This document shows positions 52,526-63,520 of a stretch of 63,520 nucleotides of DNA, one piece after another. The translations under genes and the position numbers were made by a program. The stretch spans positions 1 to 63,520 of the forward strand of contig CANQCY010000008.1 of the NCBI GenBank assembly GCA_947591245.1, read 5' to 3'. Below the pieces are notes generated by a model. That model saw only the letters and a program-made list of their open reading frames with translations, was not told the DNA's origin and made no database searches. How positions within the stretch are numbered: position 1 is the first letter of the stretch; each line of letters begins with the position of its first letter. Origin of the DNA: an uncultured Lachnospiraceae bacterium (GTDB lineage Bacteria; Bacillota; Clostridia; Lachnospirales; Lachnospiraceae).

Positions 52526-52561
52526 AACACCCTTGACAAACTGATTCAAGGGTGTTATCTT
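52526..52561 (+). terminator. Terminator overlapping the hrcA promoter
   Basis: AACACCCTTG and its exact complement, an 11-base loop, then ATCTTTAATTT. The left arm contains part of the TTGACA and the right arm touches the -10 of the hrcA promoter. Confidence 0.65.
52533..52561 (+). promoter_or_regulatory. Promoter of the hrcA heat-shock operon
   Basis: Consensus TTGACA and TATCTT separated by 17 bases. The CIRCE operator begins 15 bases after the -10, so it lies across the expected transcript start. Confidence 0.85.
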
Positions 52562-52576
52562 TAATTTAGCCATAGA

Positions 52577-52603
52577 TTAGCACTCGATTACGGTGAGTGC
52601 TAA
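52577..52603 (+). promoter_or_regulatory. CIRCE operator
   Basis: TTAGCACTC, nine bases, GAGTGCTAA: exact consensus for the HrcA-binding inverted repeat. Controls hrcA-grpE-dnaK-dnaJ, released on heat stress when GroEL is busy. Confidence 0.98.
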
Positions 52604-52619
52604 CAAAGGAAGTGATGAT

Positions 52620-53654
52620 GTGGAGCTTGATGAACGAAAGCAGAAAATATTGGAAGCCATTATTCATAATTATATGGAGAGCGGCGAGCCGGTCGGTTCG
52701 CGTACCGTTTCAAAATATACGGACCTGAATTTGAGTTCCGCTACGATCCGGAATGAAATGGCGGATCTGGAAGAGATGGGGTATATTCTCCAGCCGCATA
52801 CGTCGGCGGGCAGGATACCGTCGGATAAGGCGTATCGGCTTTATGTGGATACAGTCCTCAGAAAAAAGGAAAAAGAAGTGGACGACATGAAAGGCGTCCT
52901 GATCGAGAAAGCGGATAAAATTGATCTGTTGTTGCAGCATGTGGCGAAGATTCTGGCAGAAAACACGAATTATACGACGATGGTTTCAAAGCCGAAATAT
53001 GATCGCAAGAAAATAAAGTTTATTCAGTTAAACCCGATTTCGCATTTGCAGATACTGGTCATTGTCGTACTTGACAATAACCATGTAAACAATAAATTGA
53101 TTGATTTGGAAAGCCCGATTGACGAAAATGTCGTGGCGCAGCTCAACTTCATGATCAATGCTGCGTTAAACGGTCTGGATGTGACGGAGATTAATATGGC
53201 GATCATGCAGGAGATCAAAGAGAAAGCCGGCGACTACGACGATCTTGCCTCGAGCATACTGGATTGTATCGCAGAGGCGCTGCATGATGAGGAAACATCG
53301 CAGATTTATACTTCCGGCGCTACGAATATTTTGAAATACCCGGAGCTAAGCGACAAAGAAAAAATGGCGGAGCTTCTCACTACATTTGAAGAGAAGCAGC
53401 GCCTGGAGGCTTGGGTAAATGCAGAGGGAAATTCGGAGGAACACGGCATTCAGGTATATATCGGGGATGAGTCTCCGGTAGAAGCGATGAAAGATTGTTC
53501 GGTGGTGACTGCCACTTACCAGATCAAAGAAGGCGTGTATGGGAAAATCGGTATTGTAGGACCGAAACGAATGGACTACGAGAAGGTGGTAGGGACATTG
53601 GAAAACTGTATGCAGCAGCTGGATGAGATATTCAAGTCAAAGGCTAATGAATAA
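52620..53654 (+). CDS. hrcA: Heat-shock repressor HrcA
   Basis: Represses CIRCE-controlled chaperone genes. The 344 residues start with a winged helix (ERKQKILEAIIHNYMESGEPVG split as usual), GSRTVSKY and SSATIRNEMADLEE, then the central domain (TSAGRIPSDKAYR). GTG start: AAAGGAAG lies seven bases upstream. A GTG inside the CIRCE repeat would be in frame but has no SD. First gene of the operon, regulated by its own product. Confidence 0.97.
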   Translation: MELDERKQKILEAIIHNYMESGEPVGSRTVSKYTDLNLSSATIRNEMADLEEMGYILQPHTSAGRIPSDKAYRLYVDTVLRKKEKEVDDMKGVLIEKADKIDLLLQHVAKILAENTNYTTMVSKPKYDRKKIKFIQLNPISHLQILVIVVLDNNHVNNKLIDLESPIDENVVAQLNFMINAALNGLDVTEINMAIMQEIKEKAGDYDDLASSILDCIAEALHDEETSQIYTSGATNILKYPELSDKEKMAELLTTFEEKQRLEAWVNAEGNSEEHGIQVYIGDESPVEAMKDCSVVTATYQIKEGVYGKIGIVGPKRMDYEKVVGTLENCMQQLDEIFKSKANE

Positions 53655-53692
53655 ATTATGGTTTTAAAGAGAAAAGAAAGGTGGTTGGAGAA

Positions 53693-54436
53693 GTGGCGGA
53701 TGAAAAGGAAATGCAGCCTTTGGAGGAAGAACAGAAGGCGGGCGCCGATATGACAGAAGGGAAAGCAAAAGAGGATCCGGCAGAAGAAGCTAGGGCGCAA
53801 AGCACCAGGGCGCAAAGCACCAGGGCGCACAGCGCCCAGACAGAAAGCGTCATGGCAGAAGAAGAGGCGGAAACGCCGCAGGATCCGGAGGAAGCAGCCG
53901 AGAATGAGGATTCGGAAGATTCCGATGCCGGGGATGCGGATGCTGAAAGCGCTGAAGAAAAGAAGAGCAGTGGGAAAAAGAAGAAAAAATTTCTCAAGGA
54001 CAAAAGAGATCAGAAAATTGAAGAACTCAACGACCGGCTTCTCAGAAATATGGCGGAGTTTGAGAATTTCAGAAATCGTTCTGAAAAAGAAAAGTCAGCA
54101 ATGTTTGAAATTGGCGCAAAATCAGTGATTGAAAAAATTCTTCCTGTTGTCGATAATTTTGAACGAGGACTTTCCGCTGTTTCCGAGGATGAGAAGGAGA
54201 ATGCCTTTGTTAAGGGGATGGAGGCGGTTTATAAACAATTTGCCGCCGTTCTTAGCGAAATGGGAGTAACTCCGATTGAAGCGGTCGGCAAGGAATTTGA
54301 TCCCAATCTGCACAATGCAGTGATGCATGCCGAGGATGACTCAATGGAGGCAAATATGGTTTCCGAAGAGCTTCAGAAGGGTTATATGTATAAAGACAGC
54401 GTGGTAAGGCACAGTATGGTTAAGGTGGTCAATTAA
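53693..54436 (+). CDS. grpE: GrpE nucleotide-exchange factor with long acidic N-terminus
   Basis: Releases ADP from DnaK. The conserved part (about 108-247) has NMAEFENFRNRSEKEK and the ending HNAVMHAEDDSMEANMVSEE, split by normal family features. Before it are about 95 acidic, low-complexity residues with RAQST-type repeats, longer than usual. GTG start with AAAGGTGG seven bases upstream; a GTG four codons earlier lacks spacing. 247 residues. Confidence 0.94.
   Translation: MADEKEMQPLEEEQKAGADMTEGKAKEDPAEEARAQSTRAQSTRAHSAQTESVMAEEEAETPQDPEEAAENEDSEDSDAGDADAESAEEKKSSGKKKKKFLKDKRDQKIEELNDRLLRNMAEFENFRNRSEKEKSAMFEIGAKSVIEKILPVVDNFERGLSAVSEDEKENAFVKGMEAVYKQFAAVLSEMGVTPIEAVGKEFDPNLHNAVMHAEDDSMEANMVSEELQKGYMYKDSVVRHSMVKVVN
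53792..53836 (+). repeat. 15-bp triple repeat in grpE
   Basis: AGGGCGCAAAGCACC occurs twice exactly, then once as AGGGCGCACAGCGCC. Encodes RAQST, RAQST, RAHSA in the flexible N-terminal tail; length can vary by slippage. Confidence 0.85.
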
Positions 54437-54462
54437 TTACTAAATATAAATATTATTTTTAG

Positions 54463-56352
<1,890 letters not shown>

Positions 56353-56387
56353 TGAGCTTTTAACCGCGTGTGCGAATGGAGGATAAG

Positions 56388-57497
56388 ATGGCAGATAAGC
56401 GTGATTATTATGAGGTTTTAGGCGTTGGGAAGAATGCGGATGATTCAGAATTAAAAAAGGCGTATCGAAAACTGGCAAAGAAATATCATCCGGATACCAA
56501 TCCCGGTGATAAAGAGGCGGAGGTAAAATTTAAAGAGGCTTCGGAAGCATACGCTGTTTTGAGCGATCCAGATAAGAGAAGGCAATATGACCAATTTGGC
56601 CATGCTGCTTTTGAAAACGGCGGCGGAGCCGGCGGATTTGACTTCTCAGGGATGGATATGGGCGATATATTCGGCGATATATTCGGCGACTTATTTGGCG
56701 GCGGGAGCCGCAGAAGGAGAGATCCGAATGCGCCGGTAAGGGGCGCGAATGTGCGTGCGCAGGTGTCAATTACACTGGAAGAGGCATGCTTTGGCATTGA
56801 GAAGGAGCTGGAGCTCAATTTAAAGGATGAGTGTACTACCTGTCATGGAACCGGAGCGAAACCGGGCACAGCGCCGGAAACCTGTCCGACTTGCAGGGGA
56901 ACGGGACAGGTCGTCCATACGCAAAAGTCGTTATTCGGCATGGTTCAGAATGTAGTTACCTGTTCTGAGTGTCATGGAACAGGGAAAATCGTGAAAGAGA
57001 AGTGTCCGGACTGTGGCGGCGAAGGATATCAGGCGAGCAGGAAAAAGATTCAGGTATCAATACCTGCCGGCATTGACCACGGTCAGAGCGTACGGATTCG
57101 AGGAAAGGGCGAGCCGGGCGTGAATGGCGGCGCAAGAGGCGATCTTCTGGTAGAGATATTCGTTAAACAGAACTCCGAATTTGAACGGCACAATTATGAC
57201 ATTTATTCCACTGTAAAGATACCATATCCCAAAGCTGTTTTGGGGGGCGAGGTGGTCGTAAAGACGATTGACGGCGAGGTTGCTTACAGCGTCAAGGCTG
57301 GAACGCCGTCGGGAACGAGAGTGCGTCTGCGCGGCAAGGGAGTGCCATCTTTGAGAAATAAAAAGCTGCGCGGCAACCACTATGTAGATTTGGTGGTGGA
57401 TGTTCCGACATCCGTTACGAAGGAGCAGAAAAAGCTCCTGCAGCAGTTGGAAGAAAGCTTTGAGGATAAGGATGGGAAGAAGCATAAGAGAAAATAA
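56388..57497 (+). CDS. dnaJ: Co-chaperone DnaJ
   Basis: Stimulates DnaK ATPase and presents clients. J domain with HPD in YHPDTNPG, Gly/Phe-rich linker, four zinc repeats ([32 protein letters not shown]) and C-terminal domains. 369 residues from the ATG preceded by GGAGGA; an ATG six codons earlier is not needed. Last gene of the operon. Confidence 0.98.
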   Translation: MADKRDYYEVLGVGKNADDSELKKAYRKLAKKYHPDTNPGDKEAEVKFKEASEAYAVLSDPDKRRQYDQFGHAAFENGGGAGGFDFSGMDMGDIFGDIFGDLFGGGSRRRRDPNAPVRGANVRAQVSITLEEACFGIEKELELNLKDECTTCHGTGAKPGTAPETCPTCRGTGQVVHTQKSLFGMVQNVVTCSECHGTGKIVKEKCPDCGGEGYQASRKKIQVSIPAGIDHGQSVRIRGKGEPGVNGGARGDLLVEIFVKQNSEFERHNYDIYSTVKIPYPKAVLGGEVVVKTIDGEVAYSVKAGTPSGTRVRLRGKGVPSLRNKKLRGNHYVDLVVDVPTSVTKEQKKLLQQLEESFEDKDGKKHKRK

Positions 57498-57549
57498 CCC
57501 GCAGTCGAATGTTCTCGGGATAGGGTTTAAGAGGCAATCAAGTCAAAAG

Positions 57550-57597
57550 GGGGGCGACCCAAAAGCCGATTCAAATGGCTTTTGGGTCGCCCCCTTT
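57550..57597 (+). terminator. Terminator of the dnaJ operon
   Basis: 18-bp perfect stem starting GGGGGCGACCC, nine-base loop, then TTTG. The T tract is short but the stem is very stable. Confidence 0.75.
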
Positions 57598-57616
57598 GTG
57601 CGCATTGCATACGCAA

Positions 57617-57656
57617 GAAAAAATAACAGCCACGCCGATGATTTTTCGGCGCGGCT
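57617..57656 (-). terminator. Terminator for the BIG2 gene
   Basis: On the minus strand AGCCGCGCCGA pairs with TCGGCGTGGCT (one G-U wobble) around a seven-base loop, followed by GTTATTTTTTC. Confidence 0.85.
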
Positions 57657-57678
57657 GCTTCGCTGTCATTTCAAAGTA

Positions 57679-58617
57679 TTAACCAAGCTTGAATGTAGCT
57701 TTTGTTATTGTGATGCTATCACCCTTCTGGTATGGGGAATTGTCTTTCAGGTTCGGAATGTAGAACATGATCGGGTAATTTTCTCCTGTTTCCGGATCTG
57801 TATCGCCATTCACGGCATCACTCGGAATCGTGAAGCTGAAGTTAAAGGTACGTGTCGTGCCTTTTTTGAAAGAGCCTTCCACAACCGTTGCATGTTTGTG
57901 CAAATTATCTTTCTTAACCTGCTTCAAGGACCATTTTTTGCCTGCTTTCTTCGCAATCTGAGCACGAAGCTTAGAGTCAATCAAATGGTAAGCGAACGGA
58001 TATGCTCCGTCGGAACCGCCCTTTGTGTAGTTGAAGCAGAAGCCCAGCTCAGCGAGGTCATTCTTGCCGGAGTTTTTAACCGTCACGGAAATGTTGATTT
58101 TCTTTCCTCTGTAATCTACTGCATCCGAGCTTCCCGGATCAGAGAATACGGCGCGGCACAGCCAAATTGCGTAAGAACTATACCTAAAGGTGTCATAGTT
58201 GCATTTAACCGGCGGTGCAAAAGATTCACCGGATTTTGAGTCTGATCCTCTTTCTTTTGAGAGGTCGTAAATCACGGTGCCCGCTTTCGGACCATTTACC
58301 TTCACTTTGCATGTAGCGGTGCTTTTGCCGACTTTGGCAGTGATCGTGCAGCTGCCCTGTGCAATACCCTTTACCGTACATTTTTTGCCCTTTGTCGTGC
58401 TGATTGAAGCTTTGGACTTGTCGCTCGTAGACCATTTTGCTTTAGCATTTGCGCGTAAAGTAACCGATTTTCCTGCATTCAGCGTAACTGATTTTTTGTT
58501 CAGTTTTGCTTTTTTTGCAGCGGCTGCTTCGTCAGGTGCCGTAACGGTAGCTGAGGTAAGTACAACTGCTGTCACTAATGTCCCGGCAACAATTTTCTTT
58601 GAAATTTTCGAAAACAT
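57679..58617 (-). CDS. Secreted BIG2-domain protein
   Basis: 312 residues with signal peptide (to about residue 35, ending in AAAA) and a Lys-rich Ig-like BIG2 repeat (about 36-110; LNAGKSVTLRANAKAKWS, GIAQGSCTITAKVG), then a C-terminal domain of about 190 residues with NISVTVKNSGKNDLAELGF, a lamin/DUF-like beta-sandwich appearance. No wall anchor motif. ATG follows AAAGGAGG by 11 bases; an upstream 22-residue extension is rejected. Binding partner unknown. Confidence 0.8.
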   Translation of the reverse strand: MFSKISKKIVAGTLVTAVVLTSATVTAPDEAAAAKKAKLNKKSVTLNAGKSVTLRANAKAKWSTSDKSKASISTTKGKKCTVKGIAQGSCTITAKVGKSTATCKVKVNGPKAGTVIYDLSKERGSDSKSGESFAPPVKCNYDTFRYSSYAIWLCRAVFSDPGSSDAVDYRGKKINISVTVKNSGKNDLAELGFCFNYTKGGSDGAYPFAYHLIDSKLRAQIAKKAGKKWSLKQVKKDNLHKHATVVEGSFKKGTTRTFNFSFTIPSDAVNGDTDPETGENYPIMFYIPNLKDNSPYQKGDSITITKATFKLG

Positions 58618-58753
58618 AAACCATTTTCCTCCTTTAATTTTTGTGCCGCCATGTCTGTGAAAACTCACAAATATGTAAAGCAATATTGTGAAGCTATTAT
58701 AACATTTTCATAAAAGAAAAGCAAGTCTAATTCATAAAAATAAATGGGATATT

Positions 58754-59338
58754 TTACTTATGTTTTTTGAACAATCTGGATTTTTTCCCTTTACTTTCAT
58801 TTGTTTTAGTAACTGCGGCTTCCTGTCTTGCTTTTTGAAATGTCCGTATCGTCTCGTCCAGTTCTTTGAAACGGGCTTCCTCTGCTTCCTCCTGCTGGCG
58901 TATAAGAAAGTCGATTTCTTTCCGAACGTTACTGGAAACTCTCGAGCTCACATCATCGCTGATCTGCTTTGAGTTTTCACTCATGGCGTCCTTTATGATA
59001 TTTGTAAGTATAGCCTTAAATTGTGTCATTTTCTCGCCGCTGCCCGAGCCGTCAGAAGCTTTTGCCATTTCACCTCTGGAGGAATAGACTGCCGACGGCG
59101 GCGCAGCCGAAACGGGAAGCTGGGCGCGGATATCTTTAAGCGAGATATGATTTGATTTTAGGTGCTGGATAGATTTAAAGGTTTTCAGGTCATCGTCCGT
59201 ATAAATACGGTGACCCATGGAATTGCGGGCGATTGTCAGGTTGAGCTCGTCCTCCCAGTAACGGAGCACGTGGGGTTCCACATTCATCAGTTTGGCTGCC
59301 TCGGATATGGTATAGCATAATTGTACGGCTTCTTTCAT
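58754..59338 (-). CDS. MerR-family transcriptional regulator
   Basis: 194 residues: N-terminal winged helix (YTISEAAKLMNVEPHVLRYWE, split as known in MerR) and a C-terminal Glu/Arg-rich coiled segment with a basic end (KKSRLFKKHK). The C-terminal lacks the cysteines of metal sensors; similar to RacA-like or chromosome-binding MerR proteins, though the match is weak. Start chosen at the ATG before EAVQLCY; AAAGGA lies 13 bases away. Confidence 0.83.
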   Translation of the reverse strand: MKEAVQLCYTISEAAKLMNVEPHVLRYWEDELNLTIARNSMGHRIYTDDDLKTFKSIQHLKSNHISLKDIRAQLPVSAAPPSAVYSSRGEMAKASDGSGSGEKMTQFKAILTNIIKDAMSENSKQISDDVSSRVSSNVRKEIDFLIRQQEEAEEARFKELDETIRTFQKARQEAAVTKTNESKGKKSRLFKKHK

Positions 59339-59367
59339 AATATAAATCAGTCCTTTCCTAAAGCTTA

Positions 59368-59406
59368 ACTTAAAATTAAGTATAGCAAATGGGGAAAGGA
59401 CTTCAA
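59368..59406 (-). promoter_or_regulatory. Promoter and palindrome upstream of the MerR gene
   Basis: Minus-strand TTGAAG, 16 bases, TATACT. A 14-bp palindrome ACTTAA-AA-TTAAGT (59368-59381) overlaps the -10 region and could be an operator for self-regulation. Confidence 0.5.
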
Positions 59407-59480
59407 GTATTGTTTTCTGTTTTTTCGGAAAAGCGTATGACATATTTTATGGTATTATGACATGAGCTGCAAAAAAACGT

Positions 59481-60818
59481 CTAATTTGTCTCTAAATTTG
59501 CAAATTTCGTGTATTCGGCAAGCCACTTCAGACGCACTGTGCAGGTGGGCCCGTTTCTCTGTTTTCCGATGATGATTTCTGCAGTTCCTTTATCCTCGGA
59601 GTCTTTGTGGTAATATTCATCACGGTAAAGAAACATGACCACATCAGCGTCCTGCTCAATGGCGCCGGATTCACGCAAATCGGACAGCATCGGGCGTTTG
59701 TCTTCGCGGCTCTCCACGGCGCGGCTGAGCTGGGAAAGCGCGATGACGGGGCAGTCAATCTCCCTCGCCAGAGCTTTTAACGAACGCGATATTTCAGCAA
59801 TTTCGTTCTGGCGCGAATCGCTTTTGCGGCTGCCGGAGCCGGACATCAGCTGCAGGTAGTCAATGATGACGAGTCCAAGATTATTTTCTATTTTCAGCTT
59901 GCGGCATTTGGAACGCAGCGCAGAGACGCTGATCCCGGGCGTATCGTCGATTAGGAGGGCGGATTCGCCGAGAAGGATCGTACTCTCGGTGATTTTTCCC
60001 CACTCGTCGTCCGCTAGATTTCCGACACGGATGTGCTGTGAATCCACTTTGGAATTCATGGAAATAAGCCGTTTGGCAAGCTGGATCCGGGACATTTCCA
60101 GACTGAAAATAGCGGTTGGGATATGATTCCGAATCGCCGCAAATTCCGCAATGTTCAGGACAAACGCTGTCTTTCCCATAGATGGGCGGGCGGCGATCAA
60201 AACCAGGTCTGATTTTTGAAGGCCGGCCGTCCGGGAATCGAGATCGTAAAAGCCGGTTGAAATTCCGGTGACGGCGCCTACGGTTTTGGCGGCATTCTGG
60301 ATGCTTTCCAGCGTTTCCAAAGCGGTTTCCCTGATCGGTATAAAATCGGTTGTTGACCGATTCTGGACGACGTCGAAAATTTGTTTTTCCGTGTTGTCTA
60401 ACAGTTCGTCCAGATTTTCGGTATCCTGATAACAGTCATTTGCGATGGACTCCGAAACATGGATCAGTCTTCGCAGAATAGCTTTGTTCTTTACGATCTC
60501 CGCATAATACTTTATGTTTGCGGAGGTGGGAACCGAGGACAGGATGCTGCTGATAAACTCTATGCTGCAGAGATCCTCCGGCGCCTCCTGCTCACGCAGC
60601 TTGTTCTGCAGGGTCACGGGATCTATTGCCTTTCCCTCTTTGTAAAGGGAGAGCATGCCATTATATAAAGCCCTGAATTGGGGGTTGTAAAAGTCTTCCG
60701 GAGATAAAATTTCAGAGGCGGTGATGGCAGACTCCTGATCGAGCAGTATGGCGCCGATTACGGATTGCTCCGCCTCCATGTTGTGTGGGAGAATGCGTTT
60801 GATAATTTGTTCTTCCAT
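59481..60818 (-). CDS. dnaB: Replicative DNA helicase DnaB
   Basis: Ring helicase unwinding DNA at replication forks (called DnaC in Bacillus). 445 residues: N-terminal domain (LPHNMEAEQSVIGAIL), Walker A in ARPSMGKTAF, and LVIIDYLQLM and the REIDCPVIALSQLSRAVE motif. AAGGAAACT precedes the chosen ATG; one four codons upstream lacks SD. Follows rplI, the usual order rplI-dnaB. Confidence 0.98.
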   Translation of the reverse strand: MEEQIIKRILPHNMEAEQSVIGAILLDQESAITASEILSPEDFYNPQFRALYNGMLSLYKEGKAIDPVTLQNKLREQEAPEDLCSIEFISSILSSVPTSANIKYYAEIVKNKAILRRLIHVSESIANDCYQDTENLDELLDNTEKQIFDVVQNRSTTDFIPIRETALETLESIQNAAKTVGAVTGISTGFYDLDSRTAGLQKSDLVLIAARPSMGKTAFVLNIAEFAAIRNHIPTAIFSLEMSRIQLAKRLISMNSKVDSQHIRVGNLADDEWGKITESTILLGESALLIDDTPGISVSALRSKCRKLKIENNLGLVIIDYLQLMSGSGSRKSDSRQNEIAEISRSLKALAREIDCPVIALSQLSRAVESREDKRPMLSDLRESGAIEQDADVVMFLYRDEYYHKDSEDKGTAEIIIGKQRNGPTCTVRLKWLAEYTKFANLETN

Positions 60819-60856
60819 AGTTTCCTTCATTTCCGCACTGTTTTTACGGTGCTCTT

Positions 60857-61303
60857 TTACTCCTGTTCTACGACTACCTTGAGCTCGGCGCTCACGCTTG
60901 GATGGAGCTTGATTGTTACGGTAAAGATTCCGACGCTTTTAATGGGTTCATCCAGATGCATTTTTTTCTTATCGAGGTCAAATCCAAGCTGTTCTTTGGC
61001 GGCGACAGAAATGTCTTTTGTGGAGACGGAGCCAAATGCCCGCCCGTCAGAACCCGCTTTGATCGAAAGCGCCACCGATTTGCCTGATATTTCCGATGCC
61101 AGTTTTTGGGCGTTCGCCAGATTTTCGGCGGCTACCTTGTCCTCGTTCTGGCGCTTAAGCTTGAGGTCGTTTAGATTTTTGGCAGTAGCCTCTGCGCCGA
61201 GTTTTTTCTTGAGGATGAAGTTTCTGGCGTAGCCGTCGCTCACCTTGACAATATCGCCTTTTTTTCCAAGTGATTTTACGTCTTCAAAAAGTATTACCTG
61301 CAT
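60857..61303 (-). CDS. rplI: Ribosomal protein L9
   Basis: Large-subunit protein binding 23S rRNA. 148 residues: N-terminal [17 protein letters not shown] and [13 protein letters not shown] signature, central helix, C-terminal globular domain. Its start overlaps the stop of gdpP by one base (TAATG), so the two are translationally coupled. Confidence 0.98.
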   Translation of the reverse strand: MQVILFEDVKSLGKKGDIVKVSDGYARNFILKKKLGAEATAKNLNDLKLKRQNEDKVAAENLANAQKLASEISGKSVALSIKAGSDGRAFGSVSTKDISVAAKEQLGFDLDKKKMHLDEPIKSVGIFTVTIKLHPSVSAELKVVVEQE

Positions 61304-63354
61304 TATAATTCACCTTCCTCTTTCATTTTTTTCAGTGTTTTTCGTATAATATCACCGCCCTCATAGAGAGAACAGTTTTCAAGCTGCGCGCCGGCGCTTG
61401 TAATATGGCCGCCGCCGCCGAGTTTTTCCATGGTAACCTGAACGTTGAGCTCATCAATAGAGCGCGCGCTGATGTATATTTTCCCTTCATATTCTGTCAA
61501 AACGAATGACGCTTTGATGCCCTCCAGATCGAGGAGCTCGTTGGCGATTCTTGCGCCGACGATCGTGGGAGATTCGCAGTCGTTGGCATTACAGAGCGCG
61601 ATTGCGTAATGCTCCATAAAGATTTCCGTGTTTTGGATCGCTTCTGCCTTTACTCTGTATTCTGTCAGGTCGGTGCGGAACATCTTCCGGACTCGCGTGA
61701 TATCAGCGCCGGAGCGGCGCAGAAAAGCAATCGCTTCAAACGTGCGGACGCCGGGATTGTTCATAAAATTGTTCGTATCAATCATCACGCCCGAGTAGAG
61801 GGCGTCCGCCTCATATGGTTTCAATTTGATTTCTTCTCCGACGTACTGTAGAATTTCTGCTACCATTTCACAGGAAGAGGAAGCGGAAGGCTCCACGTAG
61901 GAGAGGGTTGGGTTCTGGAAAGACTCTCCCGACTGGCGGTGGTGATCCAGCACGACAAGTGACGAAGCAAGCTCTACCAGCGACGGTTCGTCCGTGTAGG
62001 AGGGGTGGTTTACATCGACGATAATGAGAAGCGTAGAGGGAGTCATCAGGCTCCGCGCCGTTTCGCCGTCTATGAACAGGTCGTCGGCGTCAGTTTCGTG
62101 CTCCTCCAGCATCGTGAGTATCGGTTTGAGCGAAGAGGTGACCTTGTTTACGACAATATGGGTATTTTTCCCAAGCGTAGCCGCAATCCGATAAATGCCG
62201 ATGGCGCCTCCGATCGCATCAACATCGGGAAGCCGGTGGCCCATGATAATGATCTGCCCGGCGGCCTCGATCGATTCACGGAGAGCATGCGCCTTGACGC
62301 GCGCCTTGACGCGGGTATTTTTCTCCTGTTGAATGCTTTTTCCGCCATAATACAGCAGATTATCCTTTGTTTTGATCACGACCTGATCGCCGCCTCTGGC
62401 AAGGGCGAGGTCAATTGCGCTCCGGGAATATTCGTGGCGTTTTATATATGTGTCCGCCTGTGTTCCGATTCCCATACTGATTGTAATGTTGACGTCCTCT
62501 CCGACATTGACGTTGCGGATGTCGTCCAGAAGAGAAAATTTATTGTTTCTTAATTCGCTTAAATATTTATGTTTAAATAAGAAGATGTACTTGTCCTTTT
62601 CAAGTTTTTTCGTAATCGCGTCAATCTGCAGCATGTACTTGTTGATCTTTCGGTCAATCAAGGCTGACAGGAGCGCCCGGCGGACTTCGTCTACAGGCTC
62701 CAGTGATTCGTCATAGTTGTCGATATACAGCAGACCGACATCAAGCCGCTGTTCATTATTTTCTTTGATGAAGTGAACAATTTCTGTTTCATCATGGATA
62801 TAAAAAACATAAAAATAGTCCCCGAGTTCGGGAGTTTCCGCCTTTTCCGCATCTTCCGGCCCGTATTCCGCTATATTTACCTTCTGTATCACGGCTTTAT
62901 AGTATTTGCCGGCAGAGTTAAAATGAATCTCTGCATTTTCTTTCGTAGTTTTCGGAAAGGCGTCCGCAGTTAAATATTCGATTACGGAAGTGATCGTAAA
63001 TTTCCGTTTTGTTTCCGCGGTACAAAAATTTTTCGTAAACTGGGAATTGCACCAAAGACAGGCGCCGGTCCAGTCCGTGATGGCGATCGGCAGATTCAGT
63101 TCCTTGGCGAGACGGCCTACCGTATGGTTGAACCGCATGGAATACTGCACTATATTGCCGATAATCGCCTTTTTCTTGTAGAAATAAAGAAGAAGGGCGA
63201 TTATGATATAAACAAGGACATAGCCGGTCATCAGCGCGCCGATTTTGACATTTATTGTATATATGTGAAGATTCATCGCCACCAAAAGCGGCGAAAGTAT
63301 AATTGGCCATCGAAGATAGGAACGCAGGGGTCCCCCGTATTTGATTTTGTCCAA
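61303..63354 (-). CDS. gdpP: Cyclic-di-AMP phosphodiesterase GdpP
   Basis: Hydrolyses c-di-AMP and so tunes wall homeostasis, potassium and beta-lactam tolerance. 683 residues: two membrane segments (about 15-60), a PAS-like region, a degenerate GGDEF without GGDEF signature, then DHH/DHHA1 with [31 protein letters not shown] and [12 protein letters not shown] start with GGAGGAAAG. The gdpP-rplI-dnaB order is the usual Firmicutes layout. Confidence 0.96.
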   Translation of the reverse strand: MDKIKYGGPLRSYLRWPIILSPLLVAMNLHIYTINVKIGALMTGYVLVYIIIALLLYFYKKKAIIGNIVQYSMRFNHTVGRLAKELNLPIAITDWTGACLWCNSQFTKNFCTAETKRKFTITSVIEYLTADAFPKTTKENAEIHFNSAGKYYKAVIQKVNIAEYGPEDAEKAETPELGDYFYVFYIHDETEIVHFIKENNEQRLDVGLLYIDNYDESLEPVDEVRRALLSALIDRKINKYMLQIDAITKKLEKDKYIFLFKHKYLSELRNNKFSLLDDIRNVNVGEDVNITISMGIGTQADTYIKRHEYSRSAIDLALARGGDQVVIKTKDNLLYYGGKSIQQEKNTRVKARVKAHALRESIEAAGQIIIMGHRLPDVDAIGGAIGIYRIAATLGKNTHIVVNKVTSSLKPILTMLEEHETDADDLFIDGETARSLMTPSTLLIIVDVNHPSYTDEPSLVELASSLVVLDHHRQSGESFQNPTLSYVEPSASSSCEMVAEILQYVGEEIKLKPYEADALYSGVMIDTNNFMNNPGVRTFEAIAFLRRSGADITRVRKMFRTDLTEYRVKAEAIQNTEIFMEHYAIALCNANDCESPTIVGARIANELLDLEGIKASFVLTEYEGKIYISARSIDELNVQVTMEKLGGGGHITSAGAQLENCSLYEGGDIIRKTLKKMKEEGEL

Positions 63355-63398
63355 AGCTTTCCTCCAATCCCGTATCGGAAAATACGATATATAAAACC

Positions 63399-63407
63399 AT
63401 TATATCA
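63399..63407 (-). promoter_or_regulatory. Extended -10 promoter of gdpP
   Basis: Minus-strand TGATATAAT (TGn then TATAAT) lies about 45 bases before gdpP; no good -35 at 17 bases. The remaining bases to the window edge have a repeated AAGCG word but no gene. Confidence 0.45.
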
Positions 63408-63520
63408 TAGTTTTGGGAAAAAGGGAAGCGTCAAAGAAGCGAAGTTTGTGTCAAGTATTCGTTGGCACTTTCCCTGTTTTTCTTTATGAATCCTTTTTTG
63501 GTGTTAAACAAACGCTTCCT

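Noticed and set aside
53792-53836. Mobile-element target duplication in grpE
   Set aside because: The 15-bp copies are tandem and in frame, with no transposase or terminal repeats; slippage explains them.

Overview
The window looks like a chromosomal core region of a spore-forming, anaerobic, probably motile Gram-positive Clostridia bacterium, most likely Lachnospiraceae-like. Evidence: three spoVA genes, a monomeric [FeFe]-hydrogenase, CIRCE/HrcA control of the chaperone operon, class-B dihydroorotate dehydrogenase (pyrK-pyrD), class 2 OMP decarboxylase, chemotaxis genes (cheX, MCP), GdpP, and many TTG/GTG starts with strong Shine-Dalgarno (SD) sites. I see no rRNA, tRNA, CRISPR array, insertion sequence or prophage. 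The genus cannot be named from the sequence alone.

Layout. 0-5 kb: uppP, an amidase without signal peptide, spoVAA-spoVAB-spoVAC (no spoVAD/AE), a NeuA-type cytidylyltransferase and a cold-shock gene. 4.6-16.8 kb: a long co-directional run starting at an asd promoter: asd, a degenerate Nudix protein, pyrC-pyrF, a lipoprotein, pyrK-pyrD-pyrE, cca, tex, a second lipoprotein. 16.9-23.3 kb (minus strand): a SpoIID-like/peptidoglycan-binding protein, tspO, an EF-G paralogue without the catalytic His, an SH3-NlpC/P60 hydrolase and ridA. 23.5-26.5 kb: csoR-copA copper module with a CsoR-type operator inside the promoter and a CopZ domain fused to the CopA C-terminus. 26.5-35.6 kb: BIG2 surface protein, OmpR-type two-component system, group-B-like [FeFe]-hydrogenase, O-antigen-ligase-like membrane protein, B12-radical SAM protein and an anchored TPR-like protein. 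35.6-40.1 kb: a 31-aa membrane peptide, a VanW protein, an AIR-synthase-like protein, an Lrp regulator and an aminotransferase. 40.1-52.3 kb: cheX, trmL, an MCP, a YugP-type protease, a receiver protein, a PocR hybrid kinase, a cyclophilin lipoprotein, a BspA-type LRR protein, a DUF5711-like protein and cvpA. 52.5-57.6 kb: hrcA-grpE-dnaK-dnaJ behind a perfect CIRCE. 57.6-63.4 kb (minus strand): BIG2 protein, MerR regulator, and gdpP-rplI-dnaB.

Most genes are housekeeping. The points most worth a second look are the EF-G paralogue with an altered G domain, the CopZ reading frame nested in copA with its own SD site, the spoVA operon ending after spoVAC, the Nudix protein lacking two signature glutamates inside the pyrimidine operon, the structured-looking spacer before hrcA, and several palindromic or repeated control sites. 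I found no wholly new multi-gene defence or mobile system. Names come from motif recognition by eye and no database search was run.
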